Below, piece by piece: positions 45,821 to 56,172 of a DNA stretch of 64,000 bases. Location: the NCBI GenBank assembly GCA_023634235.1, contig JAMKCF010000001.1, positions 7,814,758 to 7,878,757 of the forward strand, in the 5' to 3' direction. Below the pieces are notes generated by a model, which was not told where the DNA came from, did not search any database, and saw nothing but the letters and a program-made list of their open reading frames with translations. Every line of letters begins with the position of its first letter. Position 1 is the first letter of the stretch. Made by a program: the position numbers and the translations under genes. This DNA is from Pisaster brevispinus. Lineage: Eukaryota > Echinodermata > Asteroidea > Forcipulatida > Asteriidae.

Positions 45821-46565
45821 GCAGTGATGGATGCACTGAGTAAGATGGCCTCATTTATTGATGAAAATAATGACAAGAGCAATAATGAACTTGTAGAAGA
45901 TAATAGTGACAGTACAATCATTATGATGCATAATATTCAAGGATTACAAGTTCATCAAATGGACTTCACATCTAATAATGATATGATGTCATCTGAATTC
46001 ATTTGTCTGACTGAAACATGGATTGATAGGAAGCCATGTCATGATCTGGATTTGATTGATTTCAAATGGTATCACCAACGAAGATGTAAGTCATGACAAT
46101 TCTAGTTTAATTACCCAAATATTAAAGGAACAGAATCATGGTGGTGTTGCTGTTTGTGCCAGAAAAGACAGATTGCTCTCTAGATTGAATATTCCAGTGA
46201 CAAATCTTGAATATATTGCATTTCAGATCATTTCAGAAGTTTCTTTAACCATTGTTGTTATCTATCGACCATCACCTTATGTAATGAGAAATTTTATTGC
46301 AGTCCTCAAACTCTTGCTTGATGAAGTACACAACGTATCCAACAAATGCATTTTTATGGGTGATTTCAATGAAGATATTTTCAATCAGTCTTCTTGTGTT
46401 GGGAAAGTGATGCAAGAACATGGTTATAAGCAGCGTGTTACTGAAGCCACTACTGAGAGAGAAACACTACTTGACCATGTCTACATCAAAAACATGGATT
46501 CTATTCAAACCCATGTAGTTCCAACATATTACAGCTATCATGAATCAATTGCAATTAAGTTTTAG
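45803..46565 (+). pseudogene. Helentron C-terminal EEP (AP-like) endonuclease
   Basis: 45803-46096 reads MMHNIQGL, then FICLTETWID (Glu block). After a frame change near 46090, 46056-46565 reads GGVAVCARKD, IVVIYRPSPY (Tyr block), CIFMGDFNEDI (Asp/Asn block) and TLLDHVYIKN, ending SYHESIAIKF, where the final catalytic SDH position reads YHE. The block order matches EEP endonucleases of LINEs, and its fusion behind the PIF1 helicase is the Helentron arrangement. One frameshift, and the loss of the Asp before the final His, are visible. Confidence 0.85.
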
Positions 46566-47218
46566 ATGAAATTCAATGGTTAAAATATGATGGCACTTAC
46601 GGGTTGTGTACATGGGATATATAAACAAATAGTTGTTGAAAACCATGTTTGGATTGAACATGAAAACTCTACCGCAGTATTTCAGATTATCCTATGACAC
46701 TCTACAGTGCAAGTGCTGTCATGCATGTATGTGCTGAAGTTAGAACCATGTGTCACTAATTTAATGCAATACAAGTAAATGTTTTTTAATATTGTTGAAG
46801 GTGGCTTTAATTTGTCAGTTTACATGTATGTACATACAGTAATTCTATGTTTATACACATTAATTTCCCTTTTTTGCTTTATTTCATATCATCATTAGTT
46901 TTTAAGTGATAAACAAGGTATTAAACACATTGCCACGCATAGACAATACAGTGTAAATGATGACATTTTAATAAACTAGTGTACATTTAAATGGAGAACA
47001 TACATATACAGTGTACACAAACAAGTATATTATGTGATGTACAAAGTACAAACTTTGTTACTTTGACCATGGTTGCATAAATATGTACAGAAGAGTGTGC
47101 AAAAAATGACATAAAGTGTAGATCTGGTATTTATAATAATAGAGTGAGATGGTTAATTCATCAGGAATTATATGTGTAGGTAACAAATGACAACTTGGTG
47201 TTTTTTTGTTTTTTCTTA
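46566..47218. other. AT-rich stretch after the Helentron, no gene seen
   Basis: It contains CATGTATGTACATAC-type palindromic words near 46825-46840 and no coding frame. The Helentron 3' end should lie here, but I could not recognise a terminal hairpin or end motif with confidence. Confidence 0.35.
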
Positions 47219-50200
47219 TCAGTGACATAATTTGTACAATAGCTGCAAGTCAATGGAGCTGATTAACTCCCTACTTATCAACCAGTTGTACAGGTAGGAT
47301 ACGATCAAGGAATATGCTGTTAGGAGAGATTCCTTGCGAGCAAACCTGGTCAAAAAGAATTCGTATTCCTTATATTGTTTTTTGAAAAAGGGTGTTACCC
47401 ATCTTGACACAATGAGAGAAGCATATTCCGCAAAACATCTAAATCCAGGGAGTGGATTGATGTATATAATGTTCATTCCCTCTGCAATTAGAATGGTCCC
47501 AGGTGGGAAAGTGTGGCTCTCTGTAATAGGTGAAAATGACTGAGAAAATCTCTTGCCAAAGAGGTTTATACATAAGATATTTAGCCCCTTTGCATGGCAA
47601 GCCAGAAGGAGTACATGGTGCTCGAGGAGTTTCAATAAACTGAAAAAGCTGATGAATAGGCTGGTTGTGCTCTTCAGAAAATGCGATCATTCTTTTGTAA
47701 CAAAGAGTTATCTTTTTTTTTTTCCTTTTCTAAATTATTGATCGTTCTCTTTGTTCTCTTTGTTACTTTGTCTTTGGCAAAAGTCTTCAGCCTATGCTTT
47801 CTAATGACGGTTTTGGCAGTGCTAGTTTCATTCAAAATATTATATCGCACGTAAGTGTCATAAGATGAGTTTCCAACTTCTTTATATGTTAGTAGAGCTT
47901 TCTGTTGAACTGCAGAGGCAGGTGTATGTTCGAAAGCGTGGTAAAGAGTATGTGCTTGATCTTCACTAAACATACAACTGGAAACCTTTGAAAAATACGT
48001 CTTAACATTTTGCAATTCGGACATTATGACAGATGGAGCAAAATCTCTCTGCAGAGGTGTAAAAATAGAAGCAGATAGTTTACTTTGAAAATTGTCAAGG
48101 AGTTGAGCCTGAAACTCTAAGGTTCCGGAGATTTTTTCCATGTTTGTTGGTAAGCTTCTAGACAGTGCCATTTTACAGTCTTTGTTAATCAGCATTTCAT
48201 GAGCTTTATCTGTCCCAACAGATGAAAAGTTAAATCCACGTATACTAGAAACAAATGCCCCGTTTCTGAAATGATCCAATATGTAGCCCGGTAAGCCATG
48301 CATTTGACTCAGGTGAATTGGAATCATTTTAGAGTAATTCTGCCTATCAAAGGCATGGAATAAAGGACCCATTTCTTTTAAGGCACCTAGACGCAAATTC
48401 CAATTACCCGTTCGCATGGCTATCCACAACTGAATATAGCAGAAACAATCTTCTTTCAGAAACCTATTCCAAAATTTGAAAGTTTCATACTTCTCTGCCA
48501 TCTTGATACAAAATTCACTGAATTCGTTGAGCAAAGTTGGTAGACACCCGTGAAGTGGCATATGTACCTTAGACACAAACTCCTCAATATCCAAATAATT
48601 ACAAAAATCACCTTGAATATGAACTTGCTCTACAATGTTTGTGACAATCTTATGGAAAGCTTCATTGGAGATGGAACTGTCATCTTTTCCATCTCTACAA
48701 TCCAGAAAAGATTTGAACTGATGAACGTAAATTGCCTCATAAACTTGTAATAGAAACCTATGTGTTCTTTTAAAATTACTACAAGTTTTTAAATTGTGCA
48801 AGGTTCTATTTTTGTGGGTTAACTTGGCAATGTCCTTTAAGCCGGCATCCCAAAACACTTTCATTAGAACTTCTTGAAAGTTCTTCAATACATGCCAATC
48901 CCCTAATTGAGGTACAACCCAGTCCAGTACTTCACCATATTCTTTCTTTACATCCAACAATATCTTAACTGTTGCACCATCACCTTCAATAACAAGGTGG
49001 TTAATGGATTTCGAAACTTTGAAAAGGTCATGCAGAAGACCAATGACAGATTTTACAGTGTGAGCACAGTCAGCTTTCTCATTGAGTACATAAATGTAAG
49101 AAAACTTACGATTTTTCACATCGGGCCTTCGAATGCAGTAACATGTTACATTTTAGTCCCGGGACAGTATGTTTCGTTACATCTAAAACAGAAACATATC
49201 TCTCTGAAATGTGCATAAACATGTCATAATGAAGTTGCTTCTGCTGAAGCTTTTCTTCGTCAGATGGAAAAAAATTACTCACTGACAACTGATGACGAAT
49301 GAAAGTTTTGAAAAGTGGGGTAGTAAAATGTCCTTTTTCAGGAATGTGTAGATTTGAGGGGCTAAGTTTTCTTCTTACTGAAGGTTTTTTTGGTGCGTCC
49401 ATGGTCAATGATGGTGTAAAATAATGTTCAGATGAACTACCCGTTTCCTCACCATCAGAAGAAGCCTGAGCATGCAATTGCCCGACATCACATGTCCTTT
49501 GGATAGCTTCTTGTGGACTACCCAAAACAAAATCTAGTAAATTTGGTTCTTCCAAACCTCCAAAACCTTTTACTCCATCATGCCATTTATTGAATGTTGT
49601 GTCATTTGTATCAAGTAGAAGTTGGCAGTTTGGTCGACAACTACCATGATACATTAAATCAAAATGACTTATTGCATTTGATCCGGGACGGTACAGTAAA
49701 CAGATGTGATAAATGGACATTGGCTCAGTGGGTTATCTTGCAACTAGTGTTAGACCATGGACAGTTCTCTGATAAACACATATTTCTGTACGTAAAATGC
49801 ATGCCAGGGAACACATCTCCAAATGACCAGCATAGGTGCCAGAGTTTCTGCTATCAGCAATTTTTTTCAGAAAATGAAGAATACAATTGATTGTTTGATG
49901 ACTCCAAAAGTACATGTTTAATTCCCACTGGAAGTTCTTCGAAAAGTTTGAGATGTTGTTCTAAATTTTGAAAAACAGAATATCTCAGGTAATCCGCAAA
50001 ATTCCTGCTCTAAATGGAACACAGTTTGATCAATAGGTATACCAACCTCATTCCGTTTACAAAGCAGTATATTGGAATCGCTGTAAGATGCAATACATCT
50101 GTACAGGCAACGCCCATTTCCAAATACTTGTACAATTCGAAAGTCCGAGATTACTGGACAAGATTTTTGTCCAATAATGTCTACCAGTTCTCCAGTGGGG

Positions 50201-51764
50201 GAGAGTTTTTCTGTCAAGGGTTTTGGCTGTTGTGCCATGACCGATGTTCCATGCCAACTTCTTCCTAAACCCTGTGATGTGACTGCAGCACTACTAGCAA
50301 GAACATCAATATTATCAACACTCACTATGGTAAAAGCATTGGATTCTAGTGTAGAAAGTAAACCCGATTGCTGGCGAAGCTGTTTTATGGTTTCTAACAA
50401 TCTTTCTAAAGTTTCTTCAGAAGTGCAGAAGCAAGACTGATTCAACAATTTAATTAGTTTTGATGAATGTGAAAGTCATTTAACACAATTTGCAACGACA
50501 ATATGAAATGGATAATTGCTGGATTCATTGTAATTGAACTGCATAACCATAATGACAATTATTCTCCTGTTGCGTCGCTGTCTTCCAAGTGGTTTTGAGT
50601 AGCTTGGGAAAACAAGCTTGTCATTTCTAAACAATGATCCACATTCACTGAAATACTTCAACTCATCATTATTTGCAGTCAACAAAGAAACAGTATTCCA
50701 CACTTCTGTGTCGATCATGTCAAACAGGGAATCAAAGTTAAAAGAGGCAGTTTCTGTTAGATTTTGTGTGTAGTGTTTAGTGATCTCTCCAGATTGGTGT
50801 TTGAGTTTTTTATTTATATGAGGCAGAACATAAAGAGCCATCTTATTTATCTCACTTTCAGAATTTAATGTGGGTTTGAAATCTTTGGAGAACACCTCAT
50901 CCCCACTTCTTTTAGAGTGATACCTTACTTTGGCACACGACAAATGCAAGGCTTTTCTTAAATTAAGGTTCTTGTAAAGTACTAAAGTGCTATATTTACG
51001 TGTAAACATCTTGTGCACTTCTATTAAGTCCCCAAATATTTCAAAAATTCCGAACAACAACCATCTAGAACTGCGCTTAAAAGGTTCAAGACAACTTGCC
51101 TCACCACATTTGAGTTTGAGTACAGAGAGGAAGAAATCATACATGTCTGCAAGAAGAAATGCCTCATGATTGTTGCAAAGCTTACAAATTTCCTTGCAGG
51201 TAATACAAAGTGATATTTTTGTGTGTGACATTTCTTTGCGACTTTCTAAACTCGACTCAACATCCTCCAATTGTGTAATTATAGGTGCTACTTTTCTTTT
51301 AGCCACAGAATAGCAAGTAAAGCAAAGAGAACTTGAAGTGGTTATTTTTACCTCATCAATAGAAATATTTAGTTGCATATATGCATTGTTAATGTCAAGA
51401 TTTGTACATGCATACTTTCTACAATTTAAGAGAATGACACCACAAACCACACACTTTGCATTTGATTGCAAGTTGTATATAAAAGATTTGTGAAAACTGC
51501 ACAAAGAAACACAGCTTGGTATTAAAGAACACTTAATAGATGGAAAACAGAAATTGAACTATCAGCCACTGAAATTGTGGAACACATGTCATATTTATTG
51601 AGGTAGCAAAGAGGTCTTTGCTTGGATCGTGTTTTTTCTGGTGTATAAACCGGATTTTTATTTTTTGGGGTAAATTTGTGCCTGCATGCATTACAAATAC
51701 AACCATCCTCACTCAAATGTGGTAAGTAAGTGTGAAAGTAATTTTTCAGAATTGAGTTGCTCAA
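47219..51764 (-). pseudogene. Large transposon gene: Cys-rich N-terminus, OTU domain and transposase-like core
   Basis: Minus-strand order is 51522-51764 (CICNACRHKF), then 50476-51504 (CX2C pairs: CVVCG, CFTCY, CITCKEICKLC; ends NYNESSNYPFHIVVANC). 49918-50448 follows, with FTIVSVDNIDVLASSAAV, RSWHGTSVM, then an OTU-like GNGRCLYRCIA. The OTU part continues across shifts with AGHLEMCSLACILRTEICVY and, in 49106-49720, SHFDLMYH (His block). 47674-49119 is a 481-codon intact stretch with EGDGATVKIL and VPQLGDWHVLKNFQ (likely two catalytic Asp). 47219-47690 adds TPSGLPCKGAK and LIAEGMNIIYINPLP. I recall this architecture from cnidarian and other invertebrate mobile-element proteins (DUF6589-like region), but the superfamily name is uncertain. 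A few shifts break it. Confidence 0.7.
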
Positions 51765-52337
51765 GATGCTTAGATGGGATCATTTTGTACTGGATCTTGA
51801 GCAAATTTGGCATGGCCCACACTCAACTTTCTGACAAGGGGGTTGAGTTTGTTTTGACCCCCCATTATTCTGCCTTACCCCTGCAATAAGTTATTTGTAC
51901 CTCCCTGACTTCCTGTTGTGTCTTGGTCTCTATTCTCATCATCATTGCCATTCGCCCAGAAAAAAAGTTACTGGAGTCTCCCAGAGTACCTGTGAAGAAT
52001 GAATATACACATTATAATAAAACATCACACAATTGAACAATGCACATGGATGCCGTAGTGAAAGACTAACATGACTAAAGCAAATATGAATGAACAAAAA
52101 ATAAATGAAATGTTTGCAACAAAATAAGCTAAAATCTTCTTTGCCAGGTGCTTCAAATTTTAACTGTGTTTGTTGAAACGTTTTGATTTTCAGGACATCC
52201 AAAAATATCAATGCAGAAAGAAAAAAAAAAGTTATCCTTTGAAAATGCAACCAAACAAACAAATATTTATTTTCTTTAAGTACTTTTGTCAGACATTACA
52301 TGAGCCAACTGAAAACTTTAATGATTGTTATCAACAT
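51765..52337. other. Spacer between two minus-strand genes
   Basis: No supported gene. 51765-51960 may include a 5' part of the gene to its left (an open minus-strand reading IPSKHLEQLNSEKLLSH precedes its first Cys-rich exon in another frame). The rest is AT-rich with no motif. Confidence 0.35.
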
Positions 52338-53588
52338 TTATAAACTAACCTTCCATTTTCGCCGCATCCGTCTTTTTCTGATCCTCTTCTTTCTTGTGCA
52401 TCGCCTCTTCCCTTGCTTGCGTGAGGCAACATAAGGCGTATCTGCCTTTGGAAGGTGCACCTGGTGGTGTGAAGCACGAAGAGATCGATGACCACTTAAA
52501 TTGACTTTATCATACCGTATTGTTGCCATAGCAACAAAAGGTTTGATAAAGCAAATCACTGGTTTAGACCCACTCCTCCCAAGCTGCAAAAACCCTTCCT
52601 CGTCCTCGATGGCAGGTCTCGACTTCCTCTGCTTTCTTGAGGTTTTGGATGGCTTGGTGGTTGCATTGGGAGGCTTGGTGGTGTTTGGAGGCTTGGTGGT
52701 GTTTGGAGGATTGGCGGTTGTACTGGGAGGGGGATGGCAATGCACAGTTTGTCTTTGTTGGAGGTTTAGAAGGAACTGTTGCTGGGCTTTTCGTTGATGG
52801 GTTTTTCTTCCTCGGACAAGGTGTTCGGACAAGTATTTTCAGCTCACGTGGGCAATGGGGTTGTGATGTACTAGAAGGGTCTAAGGGTTTCGACCTCTTC
52901 TCCAACTGCTTCTGAATAAGCTGGCTGAAGTGGTGATTGCCATCCCAGTTAAGATGAAGGCCATCTTTAGCAAGATGGCATTCATAAAACATCTCACTAA
53001 AATCTACAAATTTGCAATTGGAAAACTGTAGACAAATATTGGCAAGCTTAATATTATGCATTACCCGAGATGAATCAAGCCGGCTGTCATCTGACCGTGG
53101 TAAAATTCCATTTACCACTATCTCAGAAAAAGGGAAGTTCTCCCTTACAGTGGTAAGAAGTCTCCTGTAGGCTTGAATATTGCTATGTAGAAAGCTCCAT
53201 TCTAGGTTGTTGGTGCCTACATGTAAAAATATAATGTCAGCAGTGTGCGAGTGAAGCTGGGTCGTGATAATATAATGACGGAGACTTGCACAGTTGCCTC
53301 TCGGCGAGTATGCACATCTGTCCTCAACAAGCTACTATCGAAATTCTGCTGTAAGTACTTCGTCAGCGAGTCACCTAATATCAGCGCACTGATCTTTCGA
53401 GGTGGTCCATGCACAGGCTGTTGGGATGGCAACTGTGGGTCTGGCCATTTTAGTGGTTGGCCTAACCTGGAGTTATCAAAATGAGACAAAAATTTGTCAA
53501 CATAAGTACATTTTGAAAATGAAGTAGTGAAAAAGGTAGAAAAATCAAAGTCAGACCAGCAACCCATAAATTTGAAAAATAGAACCAA
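52338..53588 (-). pseudogene. SGNH/GDSL-type hydrolase-like protein with basic, Pro/Thr-rich tail
   Basis: 53217-53588 (minus) reads ALILGDSLTKYLQQNF, the GDSL block with the nucleophile Ser (plus 53358-53375). After a 1-nt frame change near 53305, ADIIFLHVGTNNLEW follows (GTNN oxyanion block). It then enters 52564-53118, with VNGILPRSDDSR and KDGLHLNWDGN (catalytic Asp-His). The tail has a TK-P-P repeat (18-bp units, about 52660-52720) and, in the alternative 52338-52832 frame, a very basic end (KRIRKRRMRRK) before a donor-like GTTAGT at about 52350. SGNH domains occur in ORF1 of some LINEs and in other mobile-element proteins of marine invertebrates. The substrate is unknown. Confidence 0.65.
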
Positions 53589-54423
53589 CTACCCCAATAG
53601 CCTACTCCCCCGATTGGAAGAATGGCAAAAAAACTAAAATAAAAATATCAACATGGGCTTACACTACCAATACACTACAGTACCAGTTCCACCAAAAAAT
53701 CAAAAATCAAAATACATATTGAAACCAAGGTATTGTACGTTTGTAGGCATACAAATGGAGAACGACGAATATCCACCCCAACCCCAACCCCATGTTTTTT
53801 GTTTTTTATTTTTTTATTAAATAGGCTGAGGCCCTAAGGCTAGGTAAGGTTAGTTATAAATACAAACGAATTAACTAAAATTAATAAAAAGGCATGTCAA
53901 AATACCTAGTAACAACGACTGGTCTACGATTGACAAGCCGGCCAAGAATATAAAAAAGCAGGAAGCAGCAGCCAACAGCAGCCGTGACGGCCATGCGTGT
54001 AAATAAACTGCACAGTGAAAATCGGTTAAAAACAAGACAATCTCGCGAAAAGCAGAAGCGCATCACGTTCCTACATCGTCATCGCCACACGTCAAAAAAT
54101 ATAATAAACGATAGCTTACACTTTAATCATTCAATTTGTAGTGGTATTATTTCCTCTTTTTATTTAGCTGGGTCAGGGCGCTGCAAAACAAAAACTATCC
54201 CAAATCAATCCTAACAATTTCCAAAATGTTCGGTGGTTAAAAAAAGGGCCTTATAGTCTTTCAAACTTAACAAATTTGGTACCATTCGAATCGGCAAATT
54301 GTTCTACGTGTACTTACCACGCCATCTTGGATGCCACCTGAAGCATGTGAGCATCGTGCCGTGTGCAAAAGGGGTCGTCGAACTCTCGCGGTTTATCGCG
54401 CAAATCGCTAAGTCAATTCAGCA
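53589..54423. promoter_or_regulatory. Intergenic stretch between divergent genes, possible bidirectional promoter
   Basis: No gene is supported. A CCCCAACCCCAACCCC run lies at about 53775-53791 and a T-rich tract at about 53795-53818. The SGNH gene runs leftward and the SWIM gene rightward from this stretch, so their promoters must lie here if both are complete at the 5' side. No TATA box was recognised near 54424. Inference only. Confidence 0.3.
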
Positions 54424-55700
54424 TGTCGGGCTGTGCAGATAAAACTATGGATTTGACCTCATTAACGCACGCAGTGCGGACTGACTGTAACAATGCATTG
54501 TATCTTGCTTTCACTTTTCTCTTTTTAATGCAAATCCATAAGTGTTTTATTACATTTTGTCACATCTTGTCATTTTATGTTAGTGAGAATCAAATGTTTA
54601 CTTGACTTTACACAATTTTGAGGCCAACAAGTCTCCTATTTGCTAAATCATTTAGTTCACAACCAAGTCTTAAGTTACCAGTCATTACACTTGTTATCTT
54701 GTAGCATGGGTATCTGGCAAAACAATGGCTTAGCATTGTTCAATTCCACGTGCCTTGAAGTGGTAAGGATTCATAATTTAGGTACACTGCTCACACTCGG
54801 ATAGGTGCTGTGGTTTGTCTTGTATGGATAGCAAAACAATGGCTTATCTTCTTTTTTCAGTTTCATTTTAAGGTCTGCTGATTTTATTTTTGTTTTACAC
54901 AACTGTGAACTTGTCAATTTTCAGATTCCAGCAGTAACAAAAGATAACATCAAAACCTTTCATGAACTTCATGGGCAAGATTTGCAAGAGAAGACGGAGG
55001 CACTCTACAAAGTAAAATTTCTGCAGTCAGTACGCTTCTGCAACCAAGATGAAACCGCATACATTGTTGGCAGAGTTTCTGTGGAAATGAAAACAAAGGT
55101 GACATATAAGGTTGATATAAAGATAAACAAACATGGAGTGGTTGAAGAATCCCAGTGTGAATGCGCTGTTGGTTTGGGACCGGAGGCTCACTGCAAGCAT
55201 GTAGCTTTAGTACTCTTTGCTCTTTCGAAAAGAAGCGAGGGCATCATAACAAAGGATACATGTACTGAAGTTTTGCAAACATTTCATCATCAAAACAATT
55301 TTACTGGCTCACCGGTTTTGATGAGCGACTTGAAACTCCGCAAAAAAAGACAACCTCCGTGATCTTAAGAACTTTGATCCAAGGCCAGTTAGGTTCAGAA
55401 AAAGGCCTCGATATCCAGATTTACTCAGGAGTGTTTGGCTCAACTCTCCAGCAGATGATCTACCAATCCGTCAAATATATGCACCAGCAAACATCATGGC
55501 CATCAATAATGACCATGATTATCTACAGAAAACTCATGAAGAATACTTTCTTGACGAGTTAGATGTGATAACCATTAGTGAGGAAAAACATGCAATGACT
55601 GAAGAGGCTACACAAGGGCAGAGTGTAAATAAAGTGTGGATAAAGGAGAGACAAAGTGCCTACATGCCTCCAGCTATGGCAAAATTTGTAAAGCAGATTC
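54424..55700 (+). pseudogene. SWIM zinc-finger protein gene, 3'-truncated by a MITE
   Basis: A possible first exon starts MSGCADKTMDLTSL at 54423. The main exon begins after the acceptor TTTTCAG at 54924 with IPAVTKDNIKTFHELHG. The SWIM motif CX1CX9CX1H is at 55156-55200 (CECAVGLGPEAHCKH). A 1-nt shift in an A-run near 55343 leads to NLRDLKNFDPRPVRFRKRPRYP and then 55496-55711 with TEEATQGQSVNKVWIKER, which resembles the start of a YqaJ-like exonuclease domain known to follow SWIM fingers in invertebrate proteins. Coding stops at the MITE boundary (55702). Phases of exon 1 and the main exon do not join directly, so an unseen exon lies between. SWIM fingers bind DNA or proteins. Confidence 0.6.
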
Positions 55701-55701
55701 A

Positions 55702-56172
55702 GGTCAAATGAAGTTTTGTGATGTACTCATTTTCCAGCAGATAGAGTCCTTATTAGAGTGTGAACGAAATTACAAGTCTCTAACCTTAAGTTAAAGTGGT
55801 GTTAACTGCCATTATATTTTATTCTCTTTCAGTGCGATTTTTTTTTTTAGTACAGTGACGTCACAGAAAATATATGAATCAGTAACACTCCATACAGGAT
55901 TTTTTTGCTCGTCAAAAAATTAATTTCAATGCCAATTCGATTGATTATTGTGGAGAGTCCCCGTACAAAATACATGTATGTACAGACCCACTTATCATGT
56001 TTGTTTACAATGTAATGTCACTGTGTTCAAAGATTTCGCACTAAAATGGTGTCAATTATAATGACATTTGAAACCACCTTAACGTAAGGTTAGAGGCTTG
56101 TTATTGTTATCACATTATTATTAAGGGCTCTATCTTTTGGAAAATGAGTGAATCACAAAACTTAATTTGACC
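55702..56172. mobile_element. Long-TIR MITE (about 130-bp TIRs) ending the SWIM gene
   Basis: From 55702 the plus strand reads GGTCAAATGAAGTTTTGTGA and, from 56172 on the other strand, GGTCAAATTAAGTTTTGTGA. Inverted similarity goes on through AGATAGAG, ACAAG-CTCTAACCTTA and TGGT for about 130 bp. It has no coding frame except the first codons shared with the SWIM gene. No clear target duplication is visible (TTCA on the left, TTAG on the right). Long TIRs fit Mutator-like or foldback elements, but the class is open. 56173-56790 after it is AT-rich and empty. Confidence 0.75.

Larger units (their letters stand above)
36090..46600 (+). mobile_element. Helentron (Helitron2-type) rolling-circle transposon, decayed autonomous copy
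   Basis: Plus-strand reading frames give, in order: a repeat-rich N-terminal region, a PHD finger, a C76-like cysteine protease, an OTU protease, tandem Tyr-Arg-Glu repeats, a Cys-rich domain, a HUH Rep domain, a PIF1 helicase and an EEP endonuclease. Rep plus PIF1 helicase defines Helitrons. The C-terminal EEP endonuclease and OTU domain point to the Helentron/Helitron2 branch. Termini (TC...CTRR or Helentron-type short inverted ends) were not recognised, so the outer limits are taken from the coding parts. Frameshifts, a 32-bp duplication and a 955-bp insertion make it inactive. Confidence 0.85.
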
